Positions 10,203-21,067 of a DNA stretch of 64,000 bases are shown here, piece by piece; position 1 is the stretch's first letter; every line of letters begins with the position of its first letter. Position numbers and translations under genes: made by a program. The stretch is taken from NCBI RefSeq assembly GCF_001640025.1, contig NC_031672.1:3844001-3908000 (forward strand). The letters are read 5' to 3'. The notes under the pieces are model-generated. The model was not told the DNA's origin, made no database searches, and saw only the letters and a list, made by a program, of their open reading frames with translations. The stretch is from Sugiyamaella lignohabitans. Taxonomy: Eukaryota; Ascomycota; Dipodascomycetes; Dipodascales; Trichomonascaceae.

Positions 10203-11181
10203 ATGAGTATTCCGCGATGCAAATTTGCAGTGTCGGTGACAATTAAAGAGCTTACAAATCTTCCTCATACTATTGGTAATGTGTTTGTGAAGTGGTATCT
10301 CAAGGACTCACCTAAGCCCGATTCACGGGGCCGTACAAGCCGAGTCAACATTGTAGACCACAAAGTGGTCTGGAATTACGATGCCGAATCGTCAATCCGA
10401 ATTGGAACCGACAGACACAATATGCTAAGACCATCACATATAATTTTTGACGTTGTTTGGGAACAGGACTCTAGCAGTCGTATCTCCATTGGTAAAGTGG
10501 AGCTTAACATGGCAGAGTACGTGCGACGTGACCACAAGCCATATACGTATCTTCTCAAGGACAGTAAGGTCAACTGTGTGCTAACAGTAAGTATTTAAAG
10601 GTGTAGGGTTTTCCTAAGATTAGGACTTGAACCCAGAATTCTCTGCTTTGCTGTTCTGAAGATGGTACGGTCAGAGAGTGAACAGACAGTACAGTTATGA
10701 TGAAAGCAGTCTCAGTAATTTCCATTGACTCAAGCGATTCAATGGGGGTAAAACCGATTCCAAGATAATTGAGATCGAGTCTAACTTGTGATAGGTAGCT
10801 GTATCTCTTAAGCAGGTCAAGGGACCCACCGACTATGAGGTGCCAAAGTTCACGGCTCCACAGATCCGCAGTGACCTGGCTGGCTTTATGGACGAAAAGC
10901 GAAAGAAAGAGTCTGCGAATGAAGGTCTAGTATGGCGATTGCATAGTACATTCCAGGTGGAGTGGGACCCTCGACCATGGTATTTGGGTCCACGTGCCGC
11001 CGTGGAAGATATTTTCTCCGGTGGAGACGGGTTTGGAAAAGGATATTGGGAACGGTATCACGAGCACGAGAGGCAATTGGAAGAAGAACAGAGAAACAGA
11101 TCTCACAATAACCATCACAGAACTCTTAAGGAACCAGAGGCTAGAGAAAATTTCCAGACCTGGCTGCTTGACATGAGTTGA
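10203..11181 (+). CDS. NT-type C2 domain protein (EEIG1/EHBP1 N-terminal family)
   Basis: Two exons, 10203-10586 and 10795-11181, give a 256-residue protein. The 208-nt intron has a GTAAGT donor and a CTAAC branch 9 nt before the acceptor end. Residues 1-160 fit the NT-C2 domain: start CKFAVSVTIKELTNLP, then VFVKWYLKD, then SHIIFDVVWEQ and IGKVELNMAEYV. In fungi such proteins are short, and the fold is thought to bind membranes or partner proteins at contact sites or the cortex. The C-terminal 90 residues are charged and include a W-rich stretch (FQVEWDPRPWYLGPRAAVEDIF) that looks conserved. The precise role is unknown. Confidence 0.75.
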
Positions 11182-11525
11182 CGACCTGGCTCCTGACGGT
11201 TTCTCGTTTTATTGTTTATTTATTTTTCCTTTTATTATATTGCTATTGTTTTTGTTTTGACGTATATTATATTTTGCTCTTGTATTATTATTTCTAGTCG
11301 ATTTTATTATTATTATTATTATTATTATAATTGTCTTCCATCTTCTGGCAGATAATTAAATCAGATATGGCTTACCCCAGAAAGACCTGCAATCAACGTC
11401 ACGTGATAAATTATATTATGTTTTCATGCCGATGTAACAGATATATTTTCGAAATACCTTTTTCCTAATATCTCGTTCCAAGTGTTTTGTAATTGAATTC
11501 ATTGTCTCAAGACGGGGTTGGACTG
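11182..11525. other. intergenic: 3' region, (TTA)n tract and E-box
   Basis: The AT-rich 3' region of the NT-C2 gene contains a pure TTA microsatellite of about eight units (11304-11328). It is followed by the TCACGTGAT box at 11399-11407 in the presumed promoter of the AT-hook gene. No gene was seen. Confidence 0.6.
11399..11407. promoter_or_regulatory. TCACGTGAT E-box
   Basis: A CACGTG palindrome in the context TCACGTGAT, 127 bp upstream of the AT-hook gene ATG. The octamer TCACGTGA is the preferred site of Cbf1-type bHLH factors. The same 9-mer occurs at 40238 and 63550. Confidence 0.5.
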
Positions 11526-13694
11526 ATGCCATTCGTAGATCCGAGCCTGCTATTGAGCAAAGATACGGATCTCGAATTGAGAAAAAGGTCGCAAGTATGG
11601 GCAGACGTTCGCGACATTTCTGATGTTTCAGCAGTCAAAGCAGCTGCCAATAGAAATGCTGCTAATATTGCAAATGATCATGGTGATCACGAGATTGATG
11701 AGGATCTGTTTGCTAATGAGGGTAATGTACGCGACAAGCTATTGGGTATATATAGAGGTTTACGGAAATCTGGCAACTCGAAACAGATATTTGGCAATAG
11801 TAAACCTGGTTCGGGACAAGGGTCTGGCAAGGTATTTAAAGTAGTCCAGAATAGTTCTGCCAGTAGAGGCAGTTTAACTCGCCTCACTGGAAAATCCCGT
11901 GTCACAAAACTTCAACCTGAGGCCAGGAAAGTTAATGGTCGTGACGATGGCCACGTCAATGACATAGATGTCGAGCCACGATTACATGGTGGAGATATGG
12001 TACCATATGAATCCAAGGATCCTGCAATTATTGATGATATTAGAGTCAATAAGGGGTCTGTTAATGGCAACGATACTGAAGTGACCGTCAAGGTCCCTCG
12101 GCGGAGGGGACGTCCACGAAAACATCCATTACCAGAAACTGATGGAGAATTGCCGACTGCTATTAACACGACGGAACAAGTTCGAAGTTCGGAGGAAAAC
12201 TTGACAACAAGGAAGAGAAAGATTTTGGACTCAGAAGTGGATGACGATGATAGGAAAGAACAAGAAATCCATGCAGATGAGAGTGGTCCTCATGGTAATG
12301 CCAAGAGACAGGCCAAGACAAATAAAATTAGTTCGGCGTCTCATCATATCAAGTCTACTGTTTCGAAAAACATGTCAAAGTTCTTACTACCAACTCCAAG
12401 TCATTCTAGCAGCTCAGAAGAACCCAGTTTGTCTGGCCAAAGCTCTGAAGACATGTCAAACCGCACGAATATTGGGATGGGCAAGTCCAAATTAATTCGA
12501 AAGGTAGCCACACCGCTTCATATTCGCAAGGCAAAGGACAAAAAGATCCTTCAAGAGCTTATTCCAGATTTTGATACGGGTATATCTCCTTTTACTGGAA
12601 AGTACAATCTTGCTCCTGGACCCTTATCTCCATTGTCCAATGGGAGAGGAAGGGGAAGGCCTAAAAAGCAGCATGATCGGGTAGGAATCTTGCCTTTAAC
12701 AGTGATACCTTCCGATCCCTTCAACGAACCGATCCAGACAACTTCATCTCGGTATAATCAAGGTGCAGAACAATCATCAGCTGATGTATCAGTACCAGCG
12801 ATTCCGAGAAAGAGGGGTAGACCACCTTTAAAGAATAAAACAGCCCCATCTAATGGCCAACTGGAGAACGGTATTGCTAAGCCGAAGACTACCACTAGTG
12901 AAGTACCAGCCTTAAGAGCTTCGACCCCTGTAGCCACAATGGTAACAAATACTCAACGTGCATTTTCTAGAGTTAATAATGTGGATCCACCTTCTTCTCC
13001 AGACTCACTACAATTTATTTCGTCTACGAAGCCTAAAACTGCCCCAATGGATCCTTTGTCTGTTGGAGCGTTGGCATCTGTTGTCAAGAAAAAACGTGGA
13101 AGACCTCCAAAATCTCAGGTACAAAGTGACTCTCCTCATAAGTCTGCACTTGAAGGGCTAACTCATTCTATCGCTTCAAGAAATGCCCCAAGTAAACCTT
13201 CGGATGTGAAAATTCCCGAAAATGGCACTTTTAAGCGCAAAGCCGGTAGACCACCCGGATCGAAAAACAAGAGATCAGTCGAGAAGAAGTTAACCAGCAA
13301 GCAACCGAAGCAGTCAGAAACAACAGCCAAATCTCCTGAAAATGATGTCATTCTCACCCCCACTGCAACATCTACTCCACGTAGCGCTGCTACAAATACA
13401 GCTAATCCTTCCCGTATAACAAGTACAGCTAACACCACAGAGCCCTTGAGCGACATGGGATTTAATGATAACGAATTGAACGAAAACTATAATGAAACCT
13501 TTGACGACGACGATGACGACGATACTATTGTATTTTCACGAGCTATCTCTAGAGGTAAATCGCGAAAGCCAGCTCTCGCTCTGCCGGATCCACCAATCAG
13601 TCTTCACCTCACTCGTCCAACTAATACTCTTGATAGCGATCTTTATTACCAAGATGATGATTTTAACGACTGGCAGCCTGGAAATAACAACTAA
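11526..13694 (+). CDS. AT-hook DNA-binding protein with five hooks
   Basis: A 722-residue, mostly disordered nuclear protein of unknown identity. The open frame starts at a TTG; the first ATG is at 11526. Five AT-hooks, which bind the minor groove of AT-rich DNA, are visible at about residues 192 (RRRGRPRK), 373 (GRGRGRPKK), 427 (RKRGRPPLK), 521 (KKRGRPPKS) and 571 (KAGRPPGSK). The first 90 residues (MPFVDPSLLLS through KLLGIYRGLRKSG) look more ordered and may be a conserved head. A run of Asp/Glu (DDDDDD) sits about 50 residues from the end. Basic patches with KRK could serve for nuclear import. It could be a chromatin architectural factor or a centromere or origin protein; no catalytic domain was seen. 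Confidence is high for a real gene and low for its function. Confidence 0.8.
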   Translation: MPFVDPSLLLSKDTDLELRKRSQVWADVRDISDVSAVKAAANRNAANIANDHGDHEIDEDLFANEGNVRDKLLGIYRGLRKSGNSKQIFGNSKPGSGQGSGKVFKVVQNSSASRGSLTRLTGKSRVTKLQPEARKVNGRDDGHVNDIDVEPRLHGGDMVPYESKDPAIIDDIRVNKGSVNGNDTEVTVKVPRRRGRPRKHPLPETDGELPTAINTTEQVRSSEENLTTRKRKILDSEVDDDDRKEQEIHADESGPHGNAKRQAKTNKISSASHHIKSTVSKNMSKFLLPTPSHSSSSEEPSLSGQSSEDMSNRTNIGMGKSKLIRKVATPLHIRKAKDKKILQELIPDFDTGISPFTGKYNLAPGPLSPLSNGRGRGRPKKQHDRVGILPLTVIPSDPFNEPIQTTSSRYNQGAEQSSADVSVPAIPRKRGRPPLKNKTAPSNGQLENGIAKPKTTTSEVPALRASTPVATMVTNTQRAFSRVNNVDPPSSPDSLQFISSTKPKTAPMDPLSVGALASVVKKKRGRPPKSQVQSDSPHKSALEGLTHSIASRNAPSKPSDVKIPENGTFKRKAGRPPGSKNKRSVEKKLTSKQPKQSETTAKSPENDVILTPTATSTPRSAATNTANPSRITSTANTTEPLSDMGFNDNELNENYNETFDDDDDDDTIVFSRAISRGKSRKPALALPDPPISLHLTRPTNTLDSDLYYQDDDFNDWQPGNNN

Positions 13695-14053
13695 TTATGT
13701 ATTTTATAATAACGAGGATATAATCTAGTATAATAATTTCAGCTTTAAATGGGGATCTACGCCTCTGGTTCCATCATTGGCCATCTGGATCCCACTCCAA
13801 CTGCCAGAGTTAGGAAACGAAAGAGATCTAGAATAATTCGAGAGTAGCGATAGGAAACAATGAGGTCTCAAGCCATCTCCAGCTGCCGGTGACCGACCTG
13901 CGACCCGAAGGTGAGGTGCGATCAGTAATAGAATGATATGCGCAATATTGCATTCTGCGGGAACGGATGTAGAACGTACTGGTACAGCATATGGTGTTAA
14001 GTAACGCTTGTTACAGTCGATAATTATCGGATACAAGGGCGACAGTGGATGTC
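13695..14053. other. intergenic, nothing recognised
   Basis: This 359-bp stretch separates the AT-hook gene from COG6, which is transcribed in the same direction. It holds no repeat, RNA gene or recognised promoter motif. An opposite-strand frame across it has no domain and is taken as chance. Confidence 0.5.
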
Positions 14054-16211
14054 ATGAGCGTTGTAGGAAATCGGGTGGCCAGCAGGTCGATTTCCAGGCC
14101 ATCACCTTCTGGCTCTAAGGAGAGCACAGTGGATGTGCTATTGCAATTGAATGATATATTAAGCATAAATCTGGCAGACTTGGTTCCTCAGCTCGACTTG
14201 GTTGTCCCTAGTATCAGTGGGACTACCAATGAATCTGCCAGTGAACAAACCAAGAAGGCTGAGGGTGGAAGTAGTACAGAGAAAACTCAAGAAGTAGAAG
14301 ATATCGACGATAAAGAGAAAGAAAGGTCCGATTCATCTGGTCTGACTGAAACGACTCTACCTATTAACTCATTCAATTCCCTAGAAGAAATCGTTGCCGA
14401 GGGTGCAAAACAACAGAGCCAGAAAGAGACAAAACTGGATGCCGAGTCATATCATAAAGAGATTGGGAAGTTCCAATCCCTACACGAGGAATTGGTCACG
14501 TCACAAAAAACATTAGATGTTCTGGAGACATCTTTGAAGACTTTCAAATCTAATTTGAATGCTCTATCCGCTGATATGGAACTTTTACAGAATAGGTCAT
14601 TGGATCACGCACAAAGACTTCAGCTAAGAAAACAAGCCGAGATAAAACTTGCTCCATTAGTAGAGGCACTCATCATTCCTCCATCAATAGTCCTCCAAAT
14701 TTCGGAAAAAGAGATTTCACCACAATGGAGGGCTGCTTTGAAATATTTAGTACGTCGAAAGAGTGAATTAGAAAGTTTGAAGAGCAGCGGTGAGAAATTT
14801 ACTGCTATTGAAGGTGCCGAAGCACAACTGACTTTGGTGACTAAAAAAGCAATCGAGCGTATTCGAGATTATTTAGTCAACCACATCAGGTCATTGCGAT
14901 CACCAGGTGTCAATGCCCAGGCTATCCAAGGTGATTTATTAGCGAATAAGGATTTATATAAATTCCTGTTCAAAGAATACGAGAAGCTGGCTCTGGATCT
15001 TCGCCAAGCTTATATTTATACTATGAGGTGGTACTACTCAAGTAACTTCAGCCGTTACGTCAAATCTTTGGAAAAGTTACCTATGTACACGGTTGAACAT
15101 TCTATTTTACTCGGCTCTGATGAACCGATAAGAAAGGGTCTGTTTTCTGGCGCAACTGCAACCTCAAGCGCATTTTCTTCATTATATGGTGGTGGAGGGT
15201 CACCACGGTCCTCATCTGGATCTACCGCAACATTCGCAGGTAGTGCAACAGTCAATTCGGCAAGCAGAGCACCTACTGATTATCTTACTATTGGTGACAG
15301 GGCAAATATCATTTTTTCTGACGACCCCTCAGTAATAACATCACATGTTGCAGAACACTCCCATCTAACCACATCCATTGAAACTGGGTTCCGAAGTTTC
15401 AATATAACCTTGATTGACAATGCCAGTGTAGAATTCATGTTTGTTTCTGAATTTTTTCAATATCAAAAGGGTGAAACGGCGTCGGCGATATTTAATGCCA
15501 TTTTTGAACCAACTCTTCATATTGGACACGCTTATACGAAGTTCTTGCTTGACGGGTCTTATGATGCATATGGAATGCTTATTTGTATTCGACTCTGCCG
15601 TAAACTAGAACTAGAGTTACAGCATAGAAAAATTCCTGTTGTTCAAGATTATTTCAATCTTCAGCTAATCAACCTATGGCCGCGATTTCAAATTGTCATG
15701 GATGCCCATTCCGACAGTTTGCGAAGGGCGTCTACTAAATCATCTGCATTTTCAGCCACAAAATCGAACTCATCCTCCCTTGTTCCTCATCATATTACTC
15801 AGCAATTTGCCAGCTTTCTATATGGAATTCTATCACTTTGTGAAGACGACGAGAGTGGAACTGAGCCCGTTGTCAACTCAATTACGCGGCTGCGTAATGA
15901 TTTTGAATCATTTTTGACAAAGATGAGCGGCACCCTGAACGATTCAACTGCCAAACAAGAGAAATTCCTCTACAACAACTATTTCTTGGTTTCTACTATT
16001 ATTAGCGTAAGTTTTCATCATATATGCTTATTTAGGTTTTTCGGCACAAGTTGTACTCGGCAAATGTCTTTGCCGCATACTGACGCCGGAGCATTTGGGA
16101 TAAACAACTGTAAACCTTAATACTAACTGGCGATAGGATCTAGAGGGAAAACTGGCCGAACAGGAAAAAAAGCATTTCAAATTGTTGAACGAGGCATATA
16201 AACCATCCTAG
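14054..16211 (+). CDS. COG6: conserved oligomeric Golgi complex subunit 6
   Basis: Subunit of the COG tethering complex (lobe B), which guides retrograde vesicles within the Golgi. Two exons, 14054-16006 and 16137-16211, encode 675 residues; the open frame begins earlier at GTG, but the first ATG is at 14054. The intron sits near the 3' end (GTAAGT donor, TACTAAC branch 9 nt before the acceptor end), and exon 2 adds DLEGKLAEQEKKHFKLLNEA and a short tail. Typical Cog6 features are the N-terminal heptad region (about residues 130-200), LRKQAEIKLAPLVEALIIPP, and the helical-rod C-terminal part. A Ser/Gly-rich insertion near residue 370 looks like a local expansion. Without splicing the protein would end in an unrelated 38-residue tail. 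Confidence 0.88.
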
Positions 16212-16657
16212 TAACATAGACTGTTAGACAATGTCAAGCAAAGCCTCTTAGGCTTCTTATTAGAGTGTTAGAATTAACAAGGTCTCCTCGCGTCAGCTGT
16301 GTAGGTTGTGTCGCCAATCATGAAGTCGCAGGCCCGATTCAATCACGTCAGTTAGTTCTGCATGCAACTTTAAAATGAGACCATTTTCGGGTTATGTAAG
16401 CTTACACACTTAATGCCGACTGGAATTATTAATCTTACTAAACGTCATGCAAGATTGTGCAGCATATTACACACATCTGGCGCGATGATCACCAACTGGA
16501 TACCTCAGGGGTAATTCGGCAGCTCTCAGAGCTCGAGTACAAATAGCCGGACATTTTACTAAATTAATTTTTGAATCAATATTTTCCAACAAAAAATTGT
16601 TGCAATCACTCTAGGATTCAATTCTCTTAAATTTTTCTTTCTTAACTCACATTGAAA
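16212..16657. other. intergenic, promoter of the NmrA-like gene
   Basis: About 446 bp between COG6 and the next gene, same direction. It is AT-rich just before the ATG. No repeat or RNA gene was recognised. Confidence 0.5.
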
Positions 16658-17548
16658 ATGGCTAAAACTGTAGCAGTAGCTGGTGTCAATGGACTCTTGG
16701 GCAAGCATGTCTTAAATGCTCTTCAAGAACCAGCTTTCAAGTCAAGCTTCAACTTCCCTATTAGGGTCTTATCAAGATCTTCTGGCTCAACTTCAACTTC
16801 TGACATTGAGTACCACCAGGCTAGCGACTTGGCCTCGTACGAAAAAGCTCTTAAGGGTGTTGACGTCCTTATTGATCTTAGAGGCGCAGAAGCTTTGGCC
16901 AGCAACGATTTGATCCTCGCTGCCAAGGCTGCTGGTGTGACTGCCTATGTCCCATCGGAGTTTGGCGATGAATACGAAAAGGCTGGCAAGTATGCTGTGA
17001 TTTTCGGACTCAAAGCTAATTCTGTCAAAGTCGCTAAAGAGCAGGGACTCCAGGTAATCAAATTCCGCACATCTTACTTTTTGGATATTGCCTTTGGACC
17101 TTTGTTGTTCCTTGATCCCAAGGCTGCTACTTCTGACTACGTTGGTGATGGTTCTACCAACATCACTGTTACTTCGCTAAGAAATATTGGTCAAGCTGTT
17201 GCCTCAGTATTGACACATCCCTTTGACAAAATTCCTGAAAATGTTAATGTTGCCGGCTCTCAAACTACCCCAGCCGAAGCCGTTAAACTGTTTGAGAAAT
17301 ATTCCGGCAAGAAGGTGACTGTCAACAAGTCTACAGTCGAGGGACTCATTAAGGTTGCTGATGATGTTATTGCCAGTGGTGAAGTATTCAAGGAGCTCTT
17401 GAAATTCTTGTACGTTTTGCGTGTAATTAGTGTTACCAGTGATGCTGCTGACTTCAAAACTAATAATGATAACGAGTTTATCAATCCTGGCGAGAAGTAC
17501 TTCAAATGGGACAAGGTGGAAGATTTCGCCGCTAAAACTTTTGCTTAA
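16658..17548 (+). CDS. NmrA-like NAD(P)-binding oxidoreductase or regulator
   Basis: A 296-residue protein of the atypical short-chain dehydrogenase group that includes NmrA and isoflavone reductase-like proteins. The dinucleotide-binding Rossmann motif is VAGVNGLLGKHVL at residues 6-18 (G-x-x-G-x-x-G pattern). YVPSEFGDEY near residue 105 matches the YIPSEFG segment typical of fungal isoflavone reductase-like members, which lack the classical YxxxK catalytic pair. The substrate is unknown; family members are NADP(H)-sensing regulators or small-molecule reductases. The first codon chosen is the ATG at 16658, although the frame opens two codons earlier at TTG. Its stop is only 74 bp from the stop of the convergent SIN gene. 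Confidence 0.85.
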   Translation: MAKTVAVAGVNGLLGKHVLNALQEPAFKSSFNFPIRVLSRSSGSTSTSDIEYHQASDLASYEKALKGVDVLIDLRGAEALASNDLILAAKAAGVTAYVPSEFGDEYEKAGKYAVIFGLKANSVKVAKEQGLQVIKFRTSYFLDIAFGPLLFLDPKAATSDYVGDGSTNITVTSLRNIGQAVASVLTHPFDKIPENVNVAGSQTTPAEAVKLFEKYSGKKVTVNKSTVEGLIKVADDVIASGEVFKELLKFLYVLRVISVTSDAADFKTNNDNEFINPGEKYFKWDKVEDFAAKTFA

Positions 17549-17622
17549 TTATAGATAATAAATCAATGTTAATTAGTCAGTCTGAACTCTTCGAAAGCTC
17601 AGTTATATAAATATAGATGGTA

Positions 17623-18456
17623 CTACCATTCGAGATTTGTGTCTCCAAATGGTTTACTCATATGGAGTTCTCGAACTAGGCCATTGACATTGCTCAGATA
17701 TTTACCAAGCATTTCCTGCTTGTCTTCAGTCGTTTTCCTTGGAATAGAGTTAATGATTTTGGCAGCACCTGAGGTTTCAGGAATAAGATAAAAAAATAGA
17801 AATTCTAGGATCCGCAGTTTGACATCTTTTGCAGTATCCTTGTGTTTGAATAAATCACAAATAGCTTTCAGCCCGCCGACAGACTCAAGCAACCTAATAT
17901 TTTCAACTTCATGGACCATTGCTGATACCAGTGTGTTTATAGCTGCGATCTGGATTTCAGATGGTACTCCATGACCTAGGAAATTGATCAAGAGCTTTTT
18001 TGGTTAGTAATTCTTAAAACATACTGCGTAGAAGCTGGAACGTACCTTCATAGTTGAGCCCATACTAAACATTTTTCGGCTATGATAGTGTAATAAACAT
18101 ATACCTTGAATGAGATCAAGTGTCGAAACAATCCGCACCTTATTTAAATCCAAATGGGCCCGTTCATAGCCGCCAACCAACCTTTTGAGAGATGTGATCA
18201 ATCTTCCAGGAATATTGAAGATAAAGTTGTCCTGAAGTTCTAAAAACTGTTGCATTTCAGGTTTGTTGTACACATTTGAGCACATGTTTCTGGATCTAGC
18301 GGTTCCTTTGGAGTTAGTCAAAACTCGTTCATTAGATCCGTCTGCTGGATTACAGATTTCCGCAAGGAGTATATCTATTTGTAACAGTCCTTCATCAAGA
18401 AGCTCTATATTTGAAGATTCAATTTTCGAAAACGCTTCTAAAATTATATCTTCCAT
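17623..18456 (-). CDS. cdc14: septation initiation network protein Cdc14 (SIN component, not the phosphatase)
   Basis: Homologue of fission yeast SIN component Cdc14, the partner of the Sid1 kinase, which triggers cytokinesis. It is unrelated to the S. cerevisiae Cdc14 phosphatase. Exon 1 spans 18046-18456 and exon 2 spans 17623-17994, giving 260 residues (fission yeast protein about 240). The 51-nt intron has a GTACGT donor and an ACTAAC branch 8 nt before the acceptor end. Family landmarks: RLITSLKRLVGGYE (about residue 92), LDLIQGICLLHYHSRKMF, then after the junction EIQIAAINTLVSAMVHEVEN, RLLESVGGL and KLRILEFLFFYLIPE. The fold is all helical and ARM-like. The frame opens upstream at TTG; the first ATG is at 18456. 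It is divergent from GEM1. Confidence 0.85.
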
Positions 18457-18933
18457 TGTTATCAACTCCAGTAAATCTAGCAATAAAACAGATTCGCGAT
18501 CCTAACAAAGTCAACTGATAAATGCAGTCTAATATGTAAATTCTGGAGTACTTGTCGTGATAATGTACATGAACCGGCGATGGTGCGATCGGAATGGCAA
18601 TATGTAAACAAACCAGCAGATTTCAGCCGTATATGATCTGGATCTCAACTGACCCCAGACTAAATATAAATAACGCTATAACATGGTTCTACAAATTAGT
18701 TATAGTAGAAGTAAAAAAATAATAAAACAACTTGAATAATATACACTTTTAATTAGTATGGTTTAAATAAGAAAAAATACCATCTTATTAACTTGGACAA
18801 GCAGACTAGATCTTATCATTAATCTCATGATGCCTGAAACATACCGTTGCGGTAAGGGCTAATAATTATAGTATATTGAATGCTCATGCACGGTTAGAGT
18901 ATAGTACTCTCCACATGCACATGGGTATTCGTC
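18457..18933. other. divergent promoter region, SIN Cdc14 / GEM1
   Basis: About 480 bp shared by two outward-facing genes. It is AT-rich with runs of A and T (18711-18780). No repeat or known regulatory box was recognised. Confidence 0.5.
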
Positions 18934-20922
18934 ATGTCCAAAAGTCAGAATGATAATATTAGAGTAGTGGTCTGTGGAGACGAAGGTGTCGGGAAATCGT
19001 CATTGATCACCTCATTGGTGAAAGATACCTTTGTTCCTAATATTCAAAGTGTCTTGCCTCCAGTAACAATTCCAAGGCAGTTTTCATCGCTTGCTGACAC
19101 TCCGGGCCAGACAATCGTAGTTGACACTTCACCGCTACTCCAAGATAGACCTCAATTGACAAAAGAGATCAGAAGGGCTAATGTAATATGGTTGGTTTAT
19201 TCCGACCACTACACGTGCGAAAGGATTTCACTCTTTTGGATGCCATTTTTCAGATCACTGGGTGTCAATCTACCAGTTGTGTTGACTGCTAATAAATGTG
19301 ACCTGAGTCCCAGAGATGAAGCTTCGAGGGCAATCTCCGAAGAAATGATCCCAATTTTGAAAGAATTTAAGGAGGTTGAGTCGTGTATTAGGTGTAGTGC
19401 TAGCCTTCACTTCAATGTGAACCAAGCATTTTATTTATGTCAGAGAGCTGTCACTCATCCCCTGGCTCCACTATTTGATTCAAAGGAAGGAAAGCTAAAA
19501 CCTGCTGCTGTAGCAGCCTTAGAAAGAGTATTTTTTTTGGCTGATAGCGATCAAGATGGTTGCCTAAATGACACTGAACTTAAGGATCTACAAGCCCACT
19601 GCTTTCAGAACAAATCTCTCGAAGAGGTAGATATTCTTCAGCTCAAGAATATATTAAGCGAGTTATCGGCTGAAGCACATGTTACAGCTAATACTGGTGA
19701 CTCGGAAAGCAATGGGTTATCCATTGTTCCAGCAGTGATTCCTGGTAAAGGTATCACTTGTGAAGGGTTTATCTTACTAAACAAAATATTTGCTGAAAAA
19801 GGTAGACATGAAACAACATGGGGTATTCTCCGTCGCTTTCATTATACCGACTCTTTATCACTGGAGGATAAGTTTCTTTATCCTAAATTAGATGTTCCCC
19901 CGAATGCGAGTGTGGAATTAAGTCCTGATGGCTACCGTTTTCTCGTTGATATGTTTCTCCTGTTCGATAAAGATAACGACGGAGGTCTAAATCAACTAGA
20001 ATTGAATGCATTATTTAAACCGACACCAGGAATTCCCAAACTTTGGAAAGATACAAATTTCCCCCAATCAACAGTACGGAATGAAGCTGGAAATGTCACA
20101 CTTCAAGGTTGGCTGGCCCAGTGGAGTATGACTACATATCTTGACTATCGTAGTACAATGGCATATTTAGCACAGCTTGGATTCGACGGTAAACAGGGAA
20201 CACAAAAAATAACCGACGGAGTGAAAATCACCAAGCCTCGAAAGAAACGCAACCCTGCTAGTAAAGCCTATCGGTCGACAGCGATCACTGATAGAAATGT
20301 CTTCAACTGTTTTGTTTTAGGCAGCAGTGGAAGTGGGAAGACCACTCTGTTGAAAGCTTTTTTAAACCGACCATTTTCAGAGGTTTATACACCTACGATA
20401 CAACCTATTTCTGTAGTAAATAGTGTTGAAATGCCTGGTGGAAAGCAATGCTATCTCATTCTCGAAGAACTTGGCGAACTGGAGCCAGCAGTCCTTGAGA
20501 ATTCATCTCGACTGGATGAATGTGATGTAATCTGTTTTACATATGACTCGTCCGATCCAGATAGTTTTGCATACCTAGTCAATTTGCACAACACATATCC
20601 GCAATTGAATATGTTACCTGCGGTCTACGTAGCTTTGAAAGCTGATTTAGATCGCCAGCAACAACGATGCGAACAACAACCTGATGTGTATACTCGAAAT
20701 CTGTCGATGGCAGCACCGCTACATGTCTCTGCGCAATGGACTTCTTCATTAAACGAGCTCTTTGTTCAACTAGCTGAAGCTGCTGAATATCCAGGTTCTG
20801 CAACTCCACGAGACGGGCCAGAGGAGCATGATACATCAATGCTGCCCACAGCTGCCACAGTCGGTTCGGCACTTGGGGTACTTGCGATAAGCCTTTGGCT
20901 CTGGAGGTCGCAGCAACGATAG
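18934..20922 (+). CDS. GEM1: mitochondrial Rho GTPase Miro/Gem1
   Basis: Tail-anchored GTPase of the outer mitochondrial membrane, a regulator of mitochondrial shape, inheritance and ER-mitochondria contacts (ERMES). Its 662 residues equal the family length. Domain order: first GTPase with P-loop GDEGVGKSS (15-23) and TANKCDLS as the guanine-specificity loop; EF-hand 1 with DSDQDGCLNDTEL near 203; EF-hand 2 with DKDNDGGLNQLEL near 343; second GTPase with P-loop GSSGSGKTT near 462 and ALKADLD; and a C-terminal membrane span (about 640-657) followed by the short polar tail RSQQR that faces the intermembrane space. Single exon. Divergent from the SIN gene, convergent with the Zds gene. Confidence 0.96.
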   Translation: MSKSQNDNIRVVVCGDEGVGKSSLITSLVKDTFVPNIQSVLPPVTIPRQFSSLADTPGQTIVVDTSPLLQDRPQLTKEIRRANVIWLVYSDHYTCERISLFWMPFFRSLGVNLPVVLTANKCDLSPRDEASRAISEEMIPILKEFKEVESCIRCSASLHFNVNQAFYLCQRAVTHPLAPLFDSKEGKLKPAAVAALERVFFLADSDQDGCLNDTELKDLQAHCFQNKSLEEVDILQLKNILSELSAEAHVTANTGDSESNGLSIVPAVIPGKGITCEGFILLNKIFAEKGRHETTWGILRRFHYTDSLSLEDKFLYPKLDVPPNASVELSPDGYRFLVDMFLLFDKDNDGGLNQLELNALFKPTPGIPKLWKDTNFPQSTVRNEAGNVTLQGWLAQWSMTTYLDYRSTMAYLAQLGFDGKQGTQKITDGVKITKPRKKRNPASKAYRSTAITDRNVFNCFVLGSSGSGKTTLLKAFLNRPFSEVYTPTIQPISVVNSVEMPGGKQCYLILEELGELEPAVLENSSRLDECDVICFTYDSSDPDSFAYLVNLHNTYPQLNMLPAVYVALKADLDRQQQRCEQQPDVYTRNLSMAAPLHVSAQWTSSLNELFVQLAEAAEYPGSATPRDGPEEHDTSMLPTAATVGSALGVLAISLWLWRSQQR

Positions 20923-21067
20923 TCGATATGTATATATAACACTTGCATTTATAATCTAGCACTATAGATATTGCTTTGGGCTTTAGAGCTAAGTTCAGAG
21001 CTAGCAGAGGTGGGGAAGCAGATTGAAAGAGAGAGACGAATACATTAAATTTATATAATGGTAAGGG

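Noticed and set aside
10618..10680. Possible tRNA inside the NT-C2 intron (GGGTTCAAGTCC on the minus strand)
   Set aside because: Only part of a T-arm pairs; no acceptor stem or anticodon loop at the right distance.
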